Shown here one piece after another: positions 53,069-62,617 of a stretch of DNA of 64,000 nt; within the stretch, counting starts at the first letter, position 1, and every line of letters begins with the position of its first letter. This stretch comes from Moritella sp. 5 (GTDB lineage Bacteria; Pseudomonadota; Gammaproteobacteria; Enterobacterales; Moritellaceae): contig NZ_CP056122.1 of NCBI RefSeq assembly GCF_018219455.1, positions 2,914,001 to 2,978,000 on the forward strand, read 5' to 3'. The position numbers and the translations under genes are program-made. The notes under the pieces are model-generated. The model did no database searches. It was given only the letters and a program-made list of their open reading frames with translations, and was not told the origin of the DNA.

Positions 53069-53950
53069 TTAAATACCTGTCGTACAAATAGAATCTGCTT
53101 CAAAATCAAAATCTTCTTTTACTAAGTCATTCGCACATAGTTGCTCTCGGACTTGACTCAAGCCATTACGAATAATTTGTCGTACACGTTCACGGGAAAT
53201 ATCCATTAGCTGTGCAATAGCTTCTAAGCTCATTGGGTCCTGCCCTTTAAAACCAAAGCGTAAACGAATAATGTTTTGACTACGTACCGGCAGGTATTCT
53301 AATAATGCGTCCATATATTCATAATAATCACATTTTTCATAACGAATATCAGGCTGACAATTCACTTCAGCAGCAACCAAATCTTTTAGACTAGCCAATA
53401 AATTATCACCACTGCGGATCTCTTTATCTAAAGATCCTTCATTAAAATAGTGACCTAATATCTTCAGTACTTTACGAGGTGATATTTTGAGTTCTTGGGA
53501 TATTTTAGTAATACCTTCGTTGGTATCAAGATCAAGGCCAAGTTCAGATGAAGCTTTCAGTATCTGTTTATAAACGCGTGTAACATGAATGGGGATACGA
53601 ATGGTTCGAGAATGGTTCATAATATACTGTTCGATATTGTTTCTTATCCACCACACTGCATAAGTTGAAAACCGACAACCTCGCTCTGGATCGAACTTAT
53701 CTACCGCATGCATTAAGCCCGTATTACCCTCTTGAATTATCTCATCCCAATCAAGTGAATAGCTTTTATATTTCTTCGCCACCATAAGAACCAACCTCAA
53801 ATTTGATTGGATCATCGTATCCCGAGCAGATTTATCCCCGCGGGCTGCAGCAACGGCTGTGTCGTATTCTTCCTGTTTAGACAGTAGCTGACTAAATTTT
53901 TGTAATTCATCAAAATACGCATCAAGTGCGTGACTAGTCATGTTATTCAT
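53069..53950 (-). CDS. RpoS-family alternative sigma factor
   Basis: 293 residues. Region 2 with SNLRLVLMVAKKYKSYSLDW, IIQEGNTGLMHAVDKFDPER and RFSTYAVWWIRNNIEQYIM; region 3; and region 4 with QNIIRLRFGFKGQDPMSLEA and DISRERVRQIIRNGLSQVRE. No region 1.1. Closest in build to RpoS but shorter and diverged at the -10-contacting residues, so probably an accessory RpoS-like factor such as RpoQ of Vibrionaceae. The main rpoS is expected elsewhere. Confidence 0.85.
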   Translation of the reverse strand: MNNMTSHALDAYFDELQKFSQLLSKQEEYDTAVAAARGDKSARDTMIQSNLRLVLMVAKKYKSYSLDWDEIIQEGNTGLMHAVDKFDPERGCRFSTYAVWWIRNNIEQYIMNHSRTIRIPIHVTRVYKQILKASSELGLDLDTNEGITKISQELKISPRKVLKILGHYFNEGSLDKEIRSGDNLLASLKDLVAAEVNCQPDIRYEKCDYYEYMDALLEYLPVRSQNIIRLRFGFKGQDPMSLEAIAQLMDISRERVRQIIRNGLSQVREQLCANDLVKEDFDFEADSICTTGI

Positions 53951-54107
53951 TAATCATCCCTGTTTATGGTTCATTACCATAATAACATAACAAGGTGACA
54001 CGTAGTCTTGTTTTGTTAGGGTTAATATCGCCAAATATAAATTTAAAACAGCAAGTTATCCTGGCAGGGGCATGCTTAAATAAATAATATTGAACGTTTA
54101 TTTTGAG

Positions 54108-54464
54108 CTAATCACACAATACTTCACTATTAGGGCGGTATGTCATTTCACCTAAACGCTGTACTTCTTGTTGAATACTACTCGGGTTATTCGCTAACGT
54201 GAGAGACAATATGTCTTGTGCCCAGTCAGGTATATTGGGGTTGATTTTATAATGTACCCATTGGCCCTGTCGTCTGTCAATGACCAGTTTTTTCTGACGT
54301 AACAGGGCTAAATGACGTGATACCTTTGGTTGGCTTTGCCCTAATGCATGTGTTAATTCACACACACATAATTCATTTTCTTTCAGTATTAACAATAGAC
54401 TTTTCAATCTAGTATCATCTGCTAAGCACTTGTAAAACTGGAGTAAATCCATAATTAAATTCAT
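54108..54464 (-). CDS. ArsR/SmtB-family metalloregulator
   Basis: 118 residues. Winged helix with LADDTRLKSLLLILKENELC, the metal-site ELCVCEL and recognition helix SQPKVSRHLALLRQKKLV. The CxC motif indicates an arsenite/antimonite-type or related thiophilic sensor. It follows nnrS by 55 bases on the same strand, so it may be co-transcribed; no ars genes are near. Confidence 0.88.
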   Translation of the reverse strand: MNLIMDLLQFYKCLADDTRLKSLLLILKENELCVCELTHALGQSQPKVSRHLALLRQKKLVIDRRQGQWVHYKINPNIPDWAQDILSLTLANNPSSIQQEVQRLGEMTYRPNSEVLCD

Positions 54465-54519
54465 TTTTGATGGTTCATGCCGCCACTCTATATAAACCTT
54501 GTTTAGCTGTCAAACGGTT

Positions 54520-55722
54520 CTAACCTGGGCGGCCATCCTGTCGCGCTTTAAACAACATTGGCGCGTAATGATAAGCAAACAACCCAAATGCAATTAACCA
54601 AAATACAATGCTCAAATTGATAAAGATAATATAATACTGCATCCAAAAAATAGGGCCTATTACACGTATTATGACAGCCATAAAAATACTGAAAAATGCC
54701 ACGAACATCGCTTTGGGCTGTTGCAACATACGCCCTGTATGACCCAGTGAAACACGAGATATCATCGCCAAAATTAGTCCGCCCATACCGCCAATTGTAA
54801 TGAAATGCCATAAATGACTAACAATCGGTACATTAATAAAGTAACTCATGCCGACGGTAAATAGTCCCGCCCAGATAAAAAATAACGAGCCGTGGATAGA
54901 CCACAGCAGCGGCACACCCAAGGTAATCCAAGGCTTCCAACGACACCAGCGAATGGCTTGGCAACATGCAGCGAGAATAAACAATATGCCAAATACAGCC
55001 TTCGGTGCAGAAAATAAAGGCTGAATTAATAGCAGTAAAGTAATAACGCCTAAACTGCCTGTTGCTAATTTTTCCAACCAAGGAAGTGGTAATACTTTTG
55101 CTGTTTTAGTCCCGTTGGCAGTAAACATAGGTACAACACGACCAGCCATCACCGACATTAAAAATACCATTAGCATTACGGATGCATAAGCAGTTTGGTG
55201 AACTGTCATGTTCGCTAAACCTAATTTAGCCAAATGCATTTCAATATTTGCCACAGTAAATAAAACTAATAAAGGCACAAAAAATAAATTTCGGTACTGT
55301 TTTATTTTTAACAAAGGTTTGGCTAAAACATAAGCAACTACGGGCAGAAAACTTAAATCAATCAACATGATAACGTGATCATTTAATAGCGAGGGTAAAA
55401 ACAAAGCAATGCGCCCTGCCAGCCAAAGCATAAATAAACCAAGTAAGGGTAACCCCGAAATACCACGAACCCCAGTCCAATTCTGGATCGCGGTTAACAA
55501 GAAACCAGCAACTATGGCACAGCCAAAACCGAATAACATTTCATGTATATGCCACCACAAGCCGCCACCGTAAGGCTGAAAGGTAATATAACCAGATAAC
55601 ATTGCGCCCCATAGCAGCAATGCAACCATACTAAACAAAGCGCCTGCTAAGAAGAAAGGACGAAAGCCAAGACGTAACACAGGGAGGATTTTTTGTTCCG
55701 CCGCCAAGTCTGTAATTTGCAT
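54520..55722 (-). CDS. nnrS: NnrS family protein
   Basis: 400 residues with about 12 membrane helices. GFRPFFLAGALFSMVALLLW, GGGLWWHIHEMLFGFGCAIV and HLWHFITIGGMGGLILAMIS carry the conserved His of this haem- and copper-containing family, linked to nitric oxide stress. Followed by the ArsR gene. Confidence 0.88.
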   Translation of the reverse strand: MQITDLAAEQKILPVLRLGFRPFFLAGALFSMVALLLWGAMLSGYITFQPYGGGLWWHIHEMLFGFGCAIVAGFLLTAIQNWTGVRGISGLPLLGLFMLWLAGRIALFLPSLLNDHVIMLIDLSFLPVVAYVLAKPLLKIKQYRNLFFVPLLVLFTVANIEMHLAKLGLANMTVHQTAYASVMLMVFLMSVMAGRVVPMFTANGTKTAKVLPLPWLEKLATGSLGVITLLLLIQPLFSAPKAVFGILFILAACCQAIRWCRWKPWITLGVPLLWSIHGSLFFIWAGLFTVGMSYFINVPIVSHLWHFITIGGMGGLILAMISRVSLGHTGRMLQQPKAMFVAFFSIFMAVIIRVIGPIFWMQYYIIFINLSIVFWLIAFGLFAYHYAPMLFKARQDGRPG

Positions 55723-55787
55723 TGATTTAACCTTTTAAATAGTAATTGAGATTGAGTATATGTGGTAATAAAAGGTCTGTAATTGAC

Positions 55788-55830
55788 AAAAGGCAAATAC
55801 CCAACTTATTTAGTCAAGTATTTGCCTTTT
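55788..55830 (-). terminator. Terminator behind feoABC
   Basis: AAAAGGCAAATAC and GTATTTGCCTTTT separated by 17 bases, between the feoC stop and the nnrS start; T-rich on both strands. Confidence 0.85.
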
Positions 55831-55885
55831 TATTGATGATCTGAGATTTGGTCTAGCTCAACATCGTTTTAGTTAACAACATTGC

Positions 55886-56122
55886 TTAGTTAATAACAGT
55901 GACCGCAAGTTCGCACTCGTCATTCCAACGATAGTAAACATCGCAGTTTGATTGTCCCAGTCGAGGCCGTTCACTAATTGTTTTCGATATCTTACCTTTC
56001 GCTATCCAAAGTGCCAGCATCGCATCGATACCGTCTTCACTAATTCCAAAGGTTTTGGCTAGCTCAGTTCTGTTGGTTTTACCGTTAACAACAAGATGAT
56101 CTTTCAGACGTGTTAAAATCAT
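55886..56122 (-). CDS. feoC: FeoC-like winged-helix protein
   Basis: 78 residues; a small winged helix (LKDHLVVNGKTNRTELAKTF GISEDGIDAMLALW) without the four-Cys cluster of enterobacterial FeoC. It overlaps the feoB end by 38 bases and is the third gene of the operon. In the family it stabilises FeoB or senses iron or oxygen. Confidence 0.8.
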   Translation of the reverse strand: MILTRLKDHLVVNGKTNRTELAKTFGISEDGIDAMLALWIAKGKISKTISERPRLGQSNCDVYYRWNDECELAVTVIN

Positions 56123-58397
56123 ATTTGCCCTGTTCCTCTTGTAGTTGGAGTTTATTACCTTGCTTTTTCAGTAGTGCAATCACAACGCACATCAACACAC
56201 TGAAGAAGCCTATCCAGCCCATACTTGATGCAGGGTGTGCTGAGAATTCAACAATTTGGTAATACATAGTGGCAACAAAATAACCTAAGAACATAGTCCA
56301 GCCAGCAATGAATACAGCAAATGGACGACCAAATTCACGCACATAAGCGCCCATTGCCGCAGCGCAAGGTGTGTATAAAAGAATAAATAATAAGAATGCA
56401 AAAGCAGCAGCGTCAGAGCTGAAGCTCTCTTTCAAGTTACCAAATATTGTCACATCCACTTCTTGATCGTCAGCAACCGCATTCATATCCGTTAAATCAC
56501 CCACATCAACACCCAATGGATCTGAATAACTTAAATTCGCCAAATTCGCAGGGATTGATAATACCGCTTTTTGTAAACTGGCTAATAAATCAAACTCAGC
56601 ATTATCTTTCTCTGCACTTGAATACAAGCTATTTAACGTGCCGATAACCGCTTCTTTGGCAAAAATACCCGTAATAATACCCACGGTTGCTTGCCAGTTA
56701 TCTGCTTTAATACCAATAGGTGCAAGTAACGGCGTTGCGACTTGTGCAACTTTCGATAATACTGAACTTTCAGTTTCTTCATTACCAAAGCTGCCATCTG
56801 TACCCAATGAATTAAAGAAACTAAGAAATGCGACAACCAACACGATCGTTTTACCCGCACCAAACACAAAACGTTTTAGTTTTTGCCAAGTGATGATAAG
56901 CATATTCTGCATTGTCGGTAATTCGTAATCCGGCATTTCCATGATAAAGCTATCACTGCGGCCTGGATACAAACTCCAGCGTAATATGAGCCCAGTAAAT
57001 ACCGCAACTAAAATGCCAATAATGTATAATGCAAAGACAATATTTTGGCCATGCTCAGGGAAGAATGCCGCCGAGAATAATGCATACACAGGTAATCGTG
57101 CGCCACATGACATAAACGGTGCCATGGCCGCCGCTAAACGACGCTCACGCTCGTGCTCGAGTGTACGTGTTGCCATAATGGCAGGTACGTTACAGCCAAA
57201 ACCCAATACTAACGGAACAAATGCTTTACCTGGGAGGCCAATTCGTTGCATTACTTTATCAAGTACAAATGCAGCACGCGCCATATAACCCGAGCTTTCA
57301 AGTAACGATAAGAATAAATACAAACAACCTATCACGGGAATAAAAGTGGCAACAGTTTGAATACCACCGCCAATACCATTCGCGATAATAGTAACAAGCC
57401 AAACAGGCAATAATCCATCTAATAAATAGTGTCCGCCATCAACAAGTACGCTGCCAAAGCTAATTTCAAAGAAATCAATGAATGCACCACCAATATTGAT
57501 AGAGAACATAAACATTAAGTACATCACAGCAAAAAAGAATGGAATACCAATGTATTTATTCAACACAACTTGGTCGACTTTATCACTGAATGAACGGCTC
57601 AATTTACCTTCCTGACGACGCACCTTATTACAAAGTTGGTGTAAAAACGTATATCGAACGTTGGCAATATGGAAATCTGTTTCAATTGACTCTGCGACTT
57701 TATTCTTAACGTCAGCAATCATCATCAAGGCATCAAGACTAATAAGATCGACAATTAACGCATCATTTTCGAGCGCACGAATAGCGAGTGAACGTGGGGC
57801 GGCATCGTGCTCGAAAAAATAAATCTCTAGTTCACTAATCGCCGCTTCTATTTCTGTTCCGTAATCCATCGCAAGCGGGACTGTGACCACACCTTTTTGT
57901 ACGATTGAATGTAAGTCTTGTTTAAAACTACTCACTTCATTTTTGGCATTTGCAGAGAGCGCGAGAACTGGACAACCAAGGGCTTGTTCTAATTTTTTAA
58001 CGTCTAACACTTGGCGTTGACGCGCTAATACGTCCATCTTGTTTAATACCACGACCATTGGACGACCTAACTCGCGCAATTGTAGTGTCATGTATAAACT
58101 GCGCTCTAAGCACGAAGCATCGACAACATTAATAATGAGGTCTGCCGTATGATCTAACGCTGCTTTCGACGCGATCATTTCATCGACACTATTCACTTCA
58201 TTACTGCTATCCAAGGCATAAATACCCGGTAAATCGGTTAATAAGAACTCATCACCCGCATGGCCATAGCGTCCAGTTTTCTTATCAACAGTCACACCAG
58301 CCCAGTTACCAACACGTTGATTCGCCCCCGTTAGCGCATTAAATAGCGTTGTTTTACCGCTATTTGGATTACCAATAGTTAAGATTTGATACAACAT
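56085..58397 (-). CDS. feoB: Ferrous iron transporter FeoB
   Basis: 770 residues, normal length. G protein domain: G1 GNPNSGKTTLFNAL, G3 DLPGIYAL, G4 NKMD; then the helical spacer, two gate-type Fe motifs (CNVPAIMATRTLE with the conserved Cys, and SCGARLPVYALFSAAFF) and a later KEAVIGTLN. About ten membrane helices. Imports Fe(II) at the inner membrane. Start overlaps the feoA stop (TAATG). Confidence 0.96.
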   Translation of the reverse strand: MLYQILTIGNPNSGKTTLFNALTGANQRVGNWAGVTVDKKTGRYGHAGDEFLLTDLPGIYALDSSNEVNSVDEMIASKAALDHTADLIINVVDASCLERSLYMTLQLRELGRPMVVVLNKMDVLARQRQVLDVKKLEQALGCPVLALSANAKNEVSSFKQDLHSIVQKGVVTVPLAMDYGTEIEAAISELEIYFFEHDAAPRSLAIRALENDALIVDLISLDALMMIADVKNKVAESIETDFHIANVRYTFLHQLCNKVRRQEGKLSRSFSDKVDQVVLNKYIGIPFFFAVMYLMFMFSINIGGAFIDFFEISFGSVLVDGGHYLLDGLLPVWLVTIIANGIGGGIQTVATFIPVIGCLYLFLSLLESSGYMARAAFVLDKVMQRIGLPGKAFVPLVLGFGCNVPAIMATRTLEHERERRLAAAMAPFMSCGARLPVYALFSAAFFPEHGQNIVFALYIIGILVAVFTGLILRWSLYPGRSDSFIMEMPDYELPTMQNMLIITWQKLKRFVFGAGKTIVLVVAFLSFFNSLGTDGSFGNEETESSVLSKVAQVATPLLAPIGIKADNWQATVGIITGIFAKEAVIGTLNSLYSSAEKDNAEFDLLASLQKAVLSIPANLANLSYSDPLGVDVGDLTDMNAVADDQEVDVTIFGNLKESFSSDAAAFAFLLFILLYTPCAAAMGAYVREFGRPFAVFIAGWTMFLGYFVATMYYQIVEFSAHPASSMGWIGFFSVLMCVVIALLKKQGNKLQLQEEQGKYDFNTSERSSCC

Positions 58398-58624
58398 TAA
58401 GCGACCTCTACTTCAATCTGTTGTGCTAACTTTTTCCGGATCGCAACCGAGACTCCACGCACCGATATTTGTAACGGGTCCCCCATTGGCGCACGACGAA
58501 TTAATGTCACTTGGGTATTAGGTAGCACACCCATTACCATTAACTTCTTTCGCGTGTCAGCAGGTAAGCCTGACATATCGGTAATTTTAGCGACAACACC
58601 ATCGTTTAATAGCGCTAACTTCAT
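58397..58624 (-). CDS. feoA: FeoA, accessory protein for ferrous iron uptake
   Basis: 75 residues with an SH3-like fold: ALLNDGVVAKITDMSGLPAD, KLMVMGVLPNTQVTLIRRAP and GDPLQISVRGVSVAIRKKLA. First gene of feoABC. Candidate Fur and FNR sites precede it. Confidence 0.94.
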   Translation of the reverse strand: MKLALLNDGVVAKITDMSGLPADTRKKLMVMGVLPNTQVTLIRRAPMGDPLQISVRGVSVAIRKKLAQQIEVEVA

Positions 58625-58639
58625 ATTTTCACCTAATTC

Positions 58640-58660
58640 TAATGATAACTATTATTATTC
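58640..58660 (-). promoter_or_regulatory. Candidate Fur box upstream of feoA
   Basis: TAATGATAACTATTATTATTC on the plus strand resembles the Fur consensus of repeated GATAAT-type hexamers; 16-36 bases before the start codon. Confidence 0.5.
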
Positions 58661-58689
58661 ATATTTTACGCTTGCAGTATAAATAACTA

Positions 58690-58703
58690 TTGATATGAAT
58701 CAA
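58690..58703 (-). promoter_or_regulatory. FNR box upstream of feoA
   Basis: TTGATATGAATCAA, an exact TTGAT-N4-ATCAA palindrome, about 70 bases before feoA. It fits anaerobic induction of ferrous iron uptake. Confidence 0.85.
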
Positions 58704-58810
58704 TACGCTATAAACGAAATGGCCAAAACAGCAAATAAAATAACACTAAAGTAGTATTCCTATATAACAACAGGGTTTATAGAAGGTTTTTTATGTAGTA
58801 AATGAATATA

Positions 58811-58845
58811 TGCAGCTCAACATATTGAATAATATATGAGCTGCA
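58811..58845 (-). terminator. Hairpin behind the ABC exporter gene
   Basis: TGCAGCTCA and TGAGCTGCA separated by 17 bases, 22 bases after the stop codon of the exporter gene. Confidence 0.5.
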
Positions 58846-58866
58846 CAAATCTGTAATTAAGAACGA

Positions 58867-60699
58867 TTAAGCATTTTCACCGATGAAGCCACCTGTTTGA
58901 TGCGCCCAGAGCTGTGCATAAATACCTTGTTTCGCTAAGAGCTCTTTGTGTGAGCCTTGCTCTACAACACGGCCTTCATCTAAAATGATCAAGCGATCCA
59001 TCGCTGCAATTGTTGATAAACGGTGCGCAATTGCAATCACAGTTTTACCATCCATCAGTTCATTTAAGCTATCTTGAATTGCGGATTCAACTTCAGAATC
59101 TAACGCTGACGTTGCTTCGTCTAACACCAAAATCGGCGCATCTTTTAATAACACGCGAGAAATAGCAATACGCTGACGTTGACCACCCGATAATTTAACC
59201 CCCCGCTCTCCAACTTGTGCGTCATAACCCTTATTACCAAATGTATCCGTTAAGGTACTAATAAACTCATCTGCACATGCTTGTTTTGTTGCTTGGAGCA
59301 ATTGCGCTTCACTCGCATCCGGATCGCCATACATAATGTTATCGCGAATAGTACGATGTAGTAAGGAGGTATCCTGTGTCACCATGCCAATCTGACCGCG
59401 TAAACTGTCTTGCTGGATATCACTGATATTTTGCCCATCAATTTTAATCGCACCCGATTCCACATCATGAAAGCGCATTAACAAGTTAACCAAGGTCGAC
59501 TTACCCGCGCCAGAACGTCCTACTAGACCAACCTTTTCACCCGGCTTAATTTTGAGGTTTAAGTTATCAATCACGCCAGCTGACTCACCGTAATGGAAAC
59601 TAATGTTATCAAACTCTATTTCACCCGCAGAAACAGTTAGCGGTTTAGCATTTGGCTTATCTTCAATATCGATCGGCTTGGCTAAGGTATTCATGCCATC
59701 GATCACCGTGCCCATATTTTCAAACAGACCACCAATTTCCCACATGATCCATTTGGACATACTGTTAAGGCGTAACGCTAAACTGATTGCGACAGCAATG
59801 ACACCCACACTTAAACTGGCGTCTAACCACAGCATGATCGAAATAGCGGCAACGCCAAAGAGTAATAAATAATTTAATAACTCGACGCAAAAGGTGAACC
59901 CCGTAACCAAACGCATCTGTTTATGCACCGTCACAAGAAATCCGTCCATACCTTCTTCGGCATACACCATCTCACGAGAGTTATGTGAGAACAATTTAAC
60001 CGTGGTGATATTAGTATAACTGTCGACTAATCGCCCAGTCATCATTGAGCGTGCATTAGCTTGCTCTGTCGAGATCTGTTTAAGCTTCGGCACAAAATAC
60101 AATTGAATAGCGACAAAACCAATAAACCACGCCAGCATAGGCAGCATGAGTCGTATGTCAGCCTGGCCAATCATGACGAGCATTGCAATGAAATACACCG
60201 AGATATAGACCAATACATCCAGTAGTTTCATCACGGTTTCACGTACAGACAAGGCTGTTTGCATCACTTTTGTGGCAATACGACCGGCAAAATCACTTTG
60301 GAAAAAAGATACACTTTGACGTAATAAATAACGGTGTGCTAACCAACGAATAGACATAGGGTAATTACCCAGTAATGTCTGGTGCATGATTAATGAATGT
60401 AATAACACCAACAATGGCATCACCACTAGTATCAATACGCTTAGGCCAATGAGGTTAGTGCTTTCATCAGTTAAGAAATTCTGTGGCTCATGATTTGATA
60501 ACCAATCCACCAGTTGCCCCATAAAACCAAATAACGACACTTCTAAAATAGCAATCATCGCACTTAATACTGCCATCGCTAATAAAGGTGATTCAAAACC
60601 ACGGGTATAATAACGGCAAAACGCCACAATATCTTGCGGCGGTTGTTCTGGTTGATGCTTGGGAAAAGCCGAGGACCATTTTTCAAAAAACTTAAACAT
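58867..60699 (-). CDS. ABC exporter, fused permease and ATPase
   Basis: 610 residues. An N-terminal six-helix exporter domain to about 330, then the ATPase with Walker A GLVGRSGAGKSTLVNLLMRF, Q-loop MVTQDTSLLHRT, signature VKLSGGQRQRIAISRVLL, Walker B ILVLDEATSALDSEVE and switch IAHRLSTI. MdlB/MsbA-like multidrug or lipid type; substrate cannot be told. Single gene. Confidence 0.88.
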   Translation of the reverse strand: MFKFFEKWSSAFPKHQPEQPPQDIVAFCRYYTRGFESPLLAMAVLSAMIAILEVSLFGFMGQLVDWLSNHEPQNFLTDESTNLIGLSVLILVVMPLLVLLHSLIMHQTLLGNYPMSIRWLAHRYLLRQSVSFFQSDFAGRIATKVMQTALSVRETVMKLLDVLVYISVYFIAMLVMIGQADIRLMLPMLAWFIGFVAIQLYFVPKLKQISTEQANARSMMTGRLVDSYTNITTVKLFSHNSREMVYAEEGMDGFLVTVHKQMRLVTGFTFCVELLNYLLLFGVAAISIMLWLDASLSVGVIAVAISLALRLNSMSKWIMWEIGGLFENMGTVIDGMNTLAKPIDIEDKPNAKPLTVSAGEIEFDNISFHYGESAGVIDNLNLKIKPGEKVGLVGRSGAGKSTLVNLLMRFHDVESGAIKIDGQNISDIQQDSLRGQIGMVTQDTSLLHRTIRDNIMYGDPDASEAQLLQATKQACADEFISTLTDTFGNKGYDAQVGERGVKLSGGQRQRIAISRVLLKDAPILVLDEATSALDSEVESAIQDSLNELMDGKTVIAIAHRLSTIAAMDRLIILDEGRVVEQGSHKELLAKQGIYAQLWAHQTGGFIGENA

Positions 60700-60829
60700 A
60701 AAGGATCATTATCTGAGCAAATAAAAGACTCCCCTATGGTACTACGTAATTGATAAAGTTCGTAGTCCGCACAAGGTTATCAACCAATCAACAGCAGAAA
60801 TTAGCACTATTAAAACCAGAATATGAAAG

Positions 60830-60847
60830 TGTAAATATTACTTTACG
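60830..60847 (+). promoter_or_regulatory. Weak TyrR box
   Basis: TGTAAATATTACTTTACG, one base off TGTAAA-N6-TTTACA. Confidence 0.6.
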
Positions 60848-60947
60848 ACATTATTTACAACTTTTACACTAATTATATTGCATTACCCCATACAAAATAA
60901 GTAAACTCGCTACACCTTAATGATTTATGGATATTTAAGGTACATAC

Positions 60948-60965
60948 TGTAAACAAATGTTTACA
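60948..60965 (+). promoter_or_regulatory. Strong TyrR box
   Basis: TGTAAACAAATGTTTACA matches TGTAAA-N6-TTTACA exactly, 60 bases before the permease start. Confidence 0.88.
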
Positions 60966-61024
60966 AATCTTCAATTGCAATCCGTAATGGAATGTTTTAT
61001 GACTGTTAATAAGGTTTTATAACT

Positions 61025-62254
61025 GTGAGTAAGATAGTAGGAAGTACCCTTATTGTTGCTGGCACCGCGCTTGGTGGCGGTATGTTAGCTTTACCCCTTG
61101 CATCAGCTGGTTTAGGTTTCTATACAGCAGCCTTTTTGATTATCGCCAACTGGGCATTAATGACGTATACAGCGTTGCTGATGTTAGAAATACATCAGCA
61201 TGCCGAACAAGATGCGACACTTAACTCGCTTGCAAAGAGTTTACTGGGTAAACCCGGTCAATATCTCGCAACATTTGCTTCTTTCTTCTTATTCTATGCC
61301 CTTTGTGCCGCGTATATTGCCGGTGGCGGTTCGCAGTTAACCAACAAAATAAACGATTTATTGAGTTTAGAGTTAACCCCACAATTTGGTGCAGTGCTAC
61401 TAACAATCATTGTCGCGACAGTGGTGTCGATTGGTACGCACTCGGTTGATATCGTGAATCGTGTATTGTTTAGCGTAAAAATTATCGTCTTAGCACTCAC
61501 GCTCAGTCTGTTATTCCCACACGTGCAGTCGATTAATCTATTAGAAATGCCTGTACAACAAGGGTTATTGTTATCGGCTTTACCCGTGATTTTCACTTCG
61601 TTTGGTTTCCACGGCAGTATTCCGTCGATCGTACGTTATGTGGGTATTGATATTAAAACACTGAAGAAAGTGATGGTCTGCGGTGCATCTGCGCCACTTG
61701 TTATCTACCTACTATGGCAAGTTGCAACGCAGGGTGTGTTAAGCCAAACAGATCTAATGGCTAATAACTCGCTAACTAACTTTATTGCATCGCTCAGCAC
61801 TGTGTTACAACAGCCGCAAGTCAGTCAGTCTGTCTCTGTGTTTGCAGATCTTGCTTTAGCAACTTCGTTCTTAGGTGTCAGTTTAGGTTTGTTTGATTTG
61901 TTATCAGGTATGATGAAGCGCGCGAATACGAGTATTAATAGCGACGATAGAACTAACGCAAACGGTAAATCACACCGTGTAAAAACAGCACTGGTGACAT
62001 TTGTTCCACCGCTGGCTTTCGCACTGTTTTATCCACAAGGTTTCATTACAGCACTCGGTTACGCAGCTATTGCATTGGTTATCCTTGCAATCTTCTTACC
62101 GGTCGCTATGGTTTCTAAACAACGTAAAGCAGATGCAAGTGGCTATAGAGTTATCGGTGGCAACGTAACGCTCGTGCTTGCAAGCTTAATGGGCTGTTTG
62201 ATCATTGCATCGCAGTTTTTACAAATGGCTAAAATGATACCAGCCGTTGGTTAA
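61025..62254 (+). CDS. Aromatic amino acid permease (TyrP/Mtr family)
   Basis: 409 residues, GTG start. STLIVAGTALGGGMLALPLA is the family signature at helix 1; about 11 helices follow, including GFHGSIPSIVRYVG. Takes up tyrosine, tryptophan or phenylalanine with protons. The two TyrR boxes upstream point to tyrosine or tryptophan control. Terminator follows. Confidence 0.9.
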   Translation: MSKIVGSTLIVAGTALGGGMLALPLASAGLGFYTAAFLIIANWALMTYTALLMLEIHQHAEQDATLNSLAKSLLGKPGQYLATFASFFLFYALCAAYIAGGGSQLTNKINDLLSLELTPQFGAVLLTIIVATVVSIGTHSVDIVNRVLFSVKIIVLALTLSLLFPHVQSINLLEMPVQQGLLLSALPVIFTSFGFHGSIPSIVRYVGIDIKTLKKVMVCGASAPLVIYLLWQVATQGVLSQTDLMANNSLTNFIASLSTVLQQPQVSQSVSVFADLALATSFLGVSLGLFDLLSGMMKRANTSINSDDRTNANGKSHRVKTALVTFVPPLAFALFYPQGFITALGYAAIALVILAIFLPVAMVSKQRKADASGYRVIGGNVTLVLASLMGCLIIASQFLQMAKMIPAVG

Positions 62255-62276
62255 CTTTGTTAACGCAAGTAATATT

Positions 62277-62324
62277 AAACAGCCCAGCAAAGATGCCACT
62301 TATTCATCATTGTTGGGCTGTTTT
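62277..62324 (+). terminator. Terminator of the permease gene
   Basis: AAACAGCCCA and TGGGCTGTTTT form the stem, T-rich end. The remaining gap to 62617 has no other feature I can support. Confidence 0.85.
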
Positions 62325-62617
62325 GTAATTAAAATTTATCATGTAGTCGTACCAACATCCCTGTGCTTTACGAATAATCCAATACAGTATTCAGATATAT
62401 TTGGAAGCCGAAATCCAAACTCATTAAGGTTGAATCTATAATAGCGGCTCAACAAGAGTTTCTCTTTTTTGTGTATACCATCCCCTTGGGAGTTCGATTT
62501 TCAGACTAAAACTGAAGATGAATAAACTGTTCGCCCTATTTAACTAACTATATTTAGAGTATTTACACTGCTTGTGTATGATTCACGATATTTTAATTAT
62601 TTTAGAGACGCTATACC

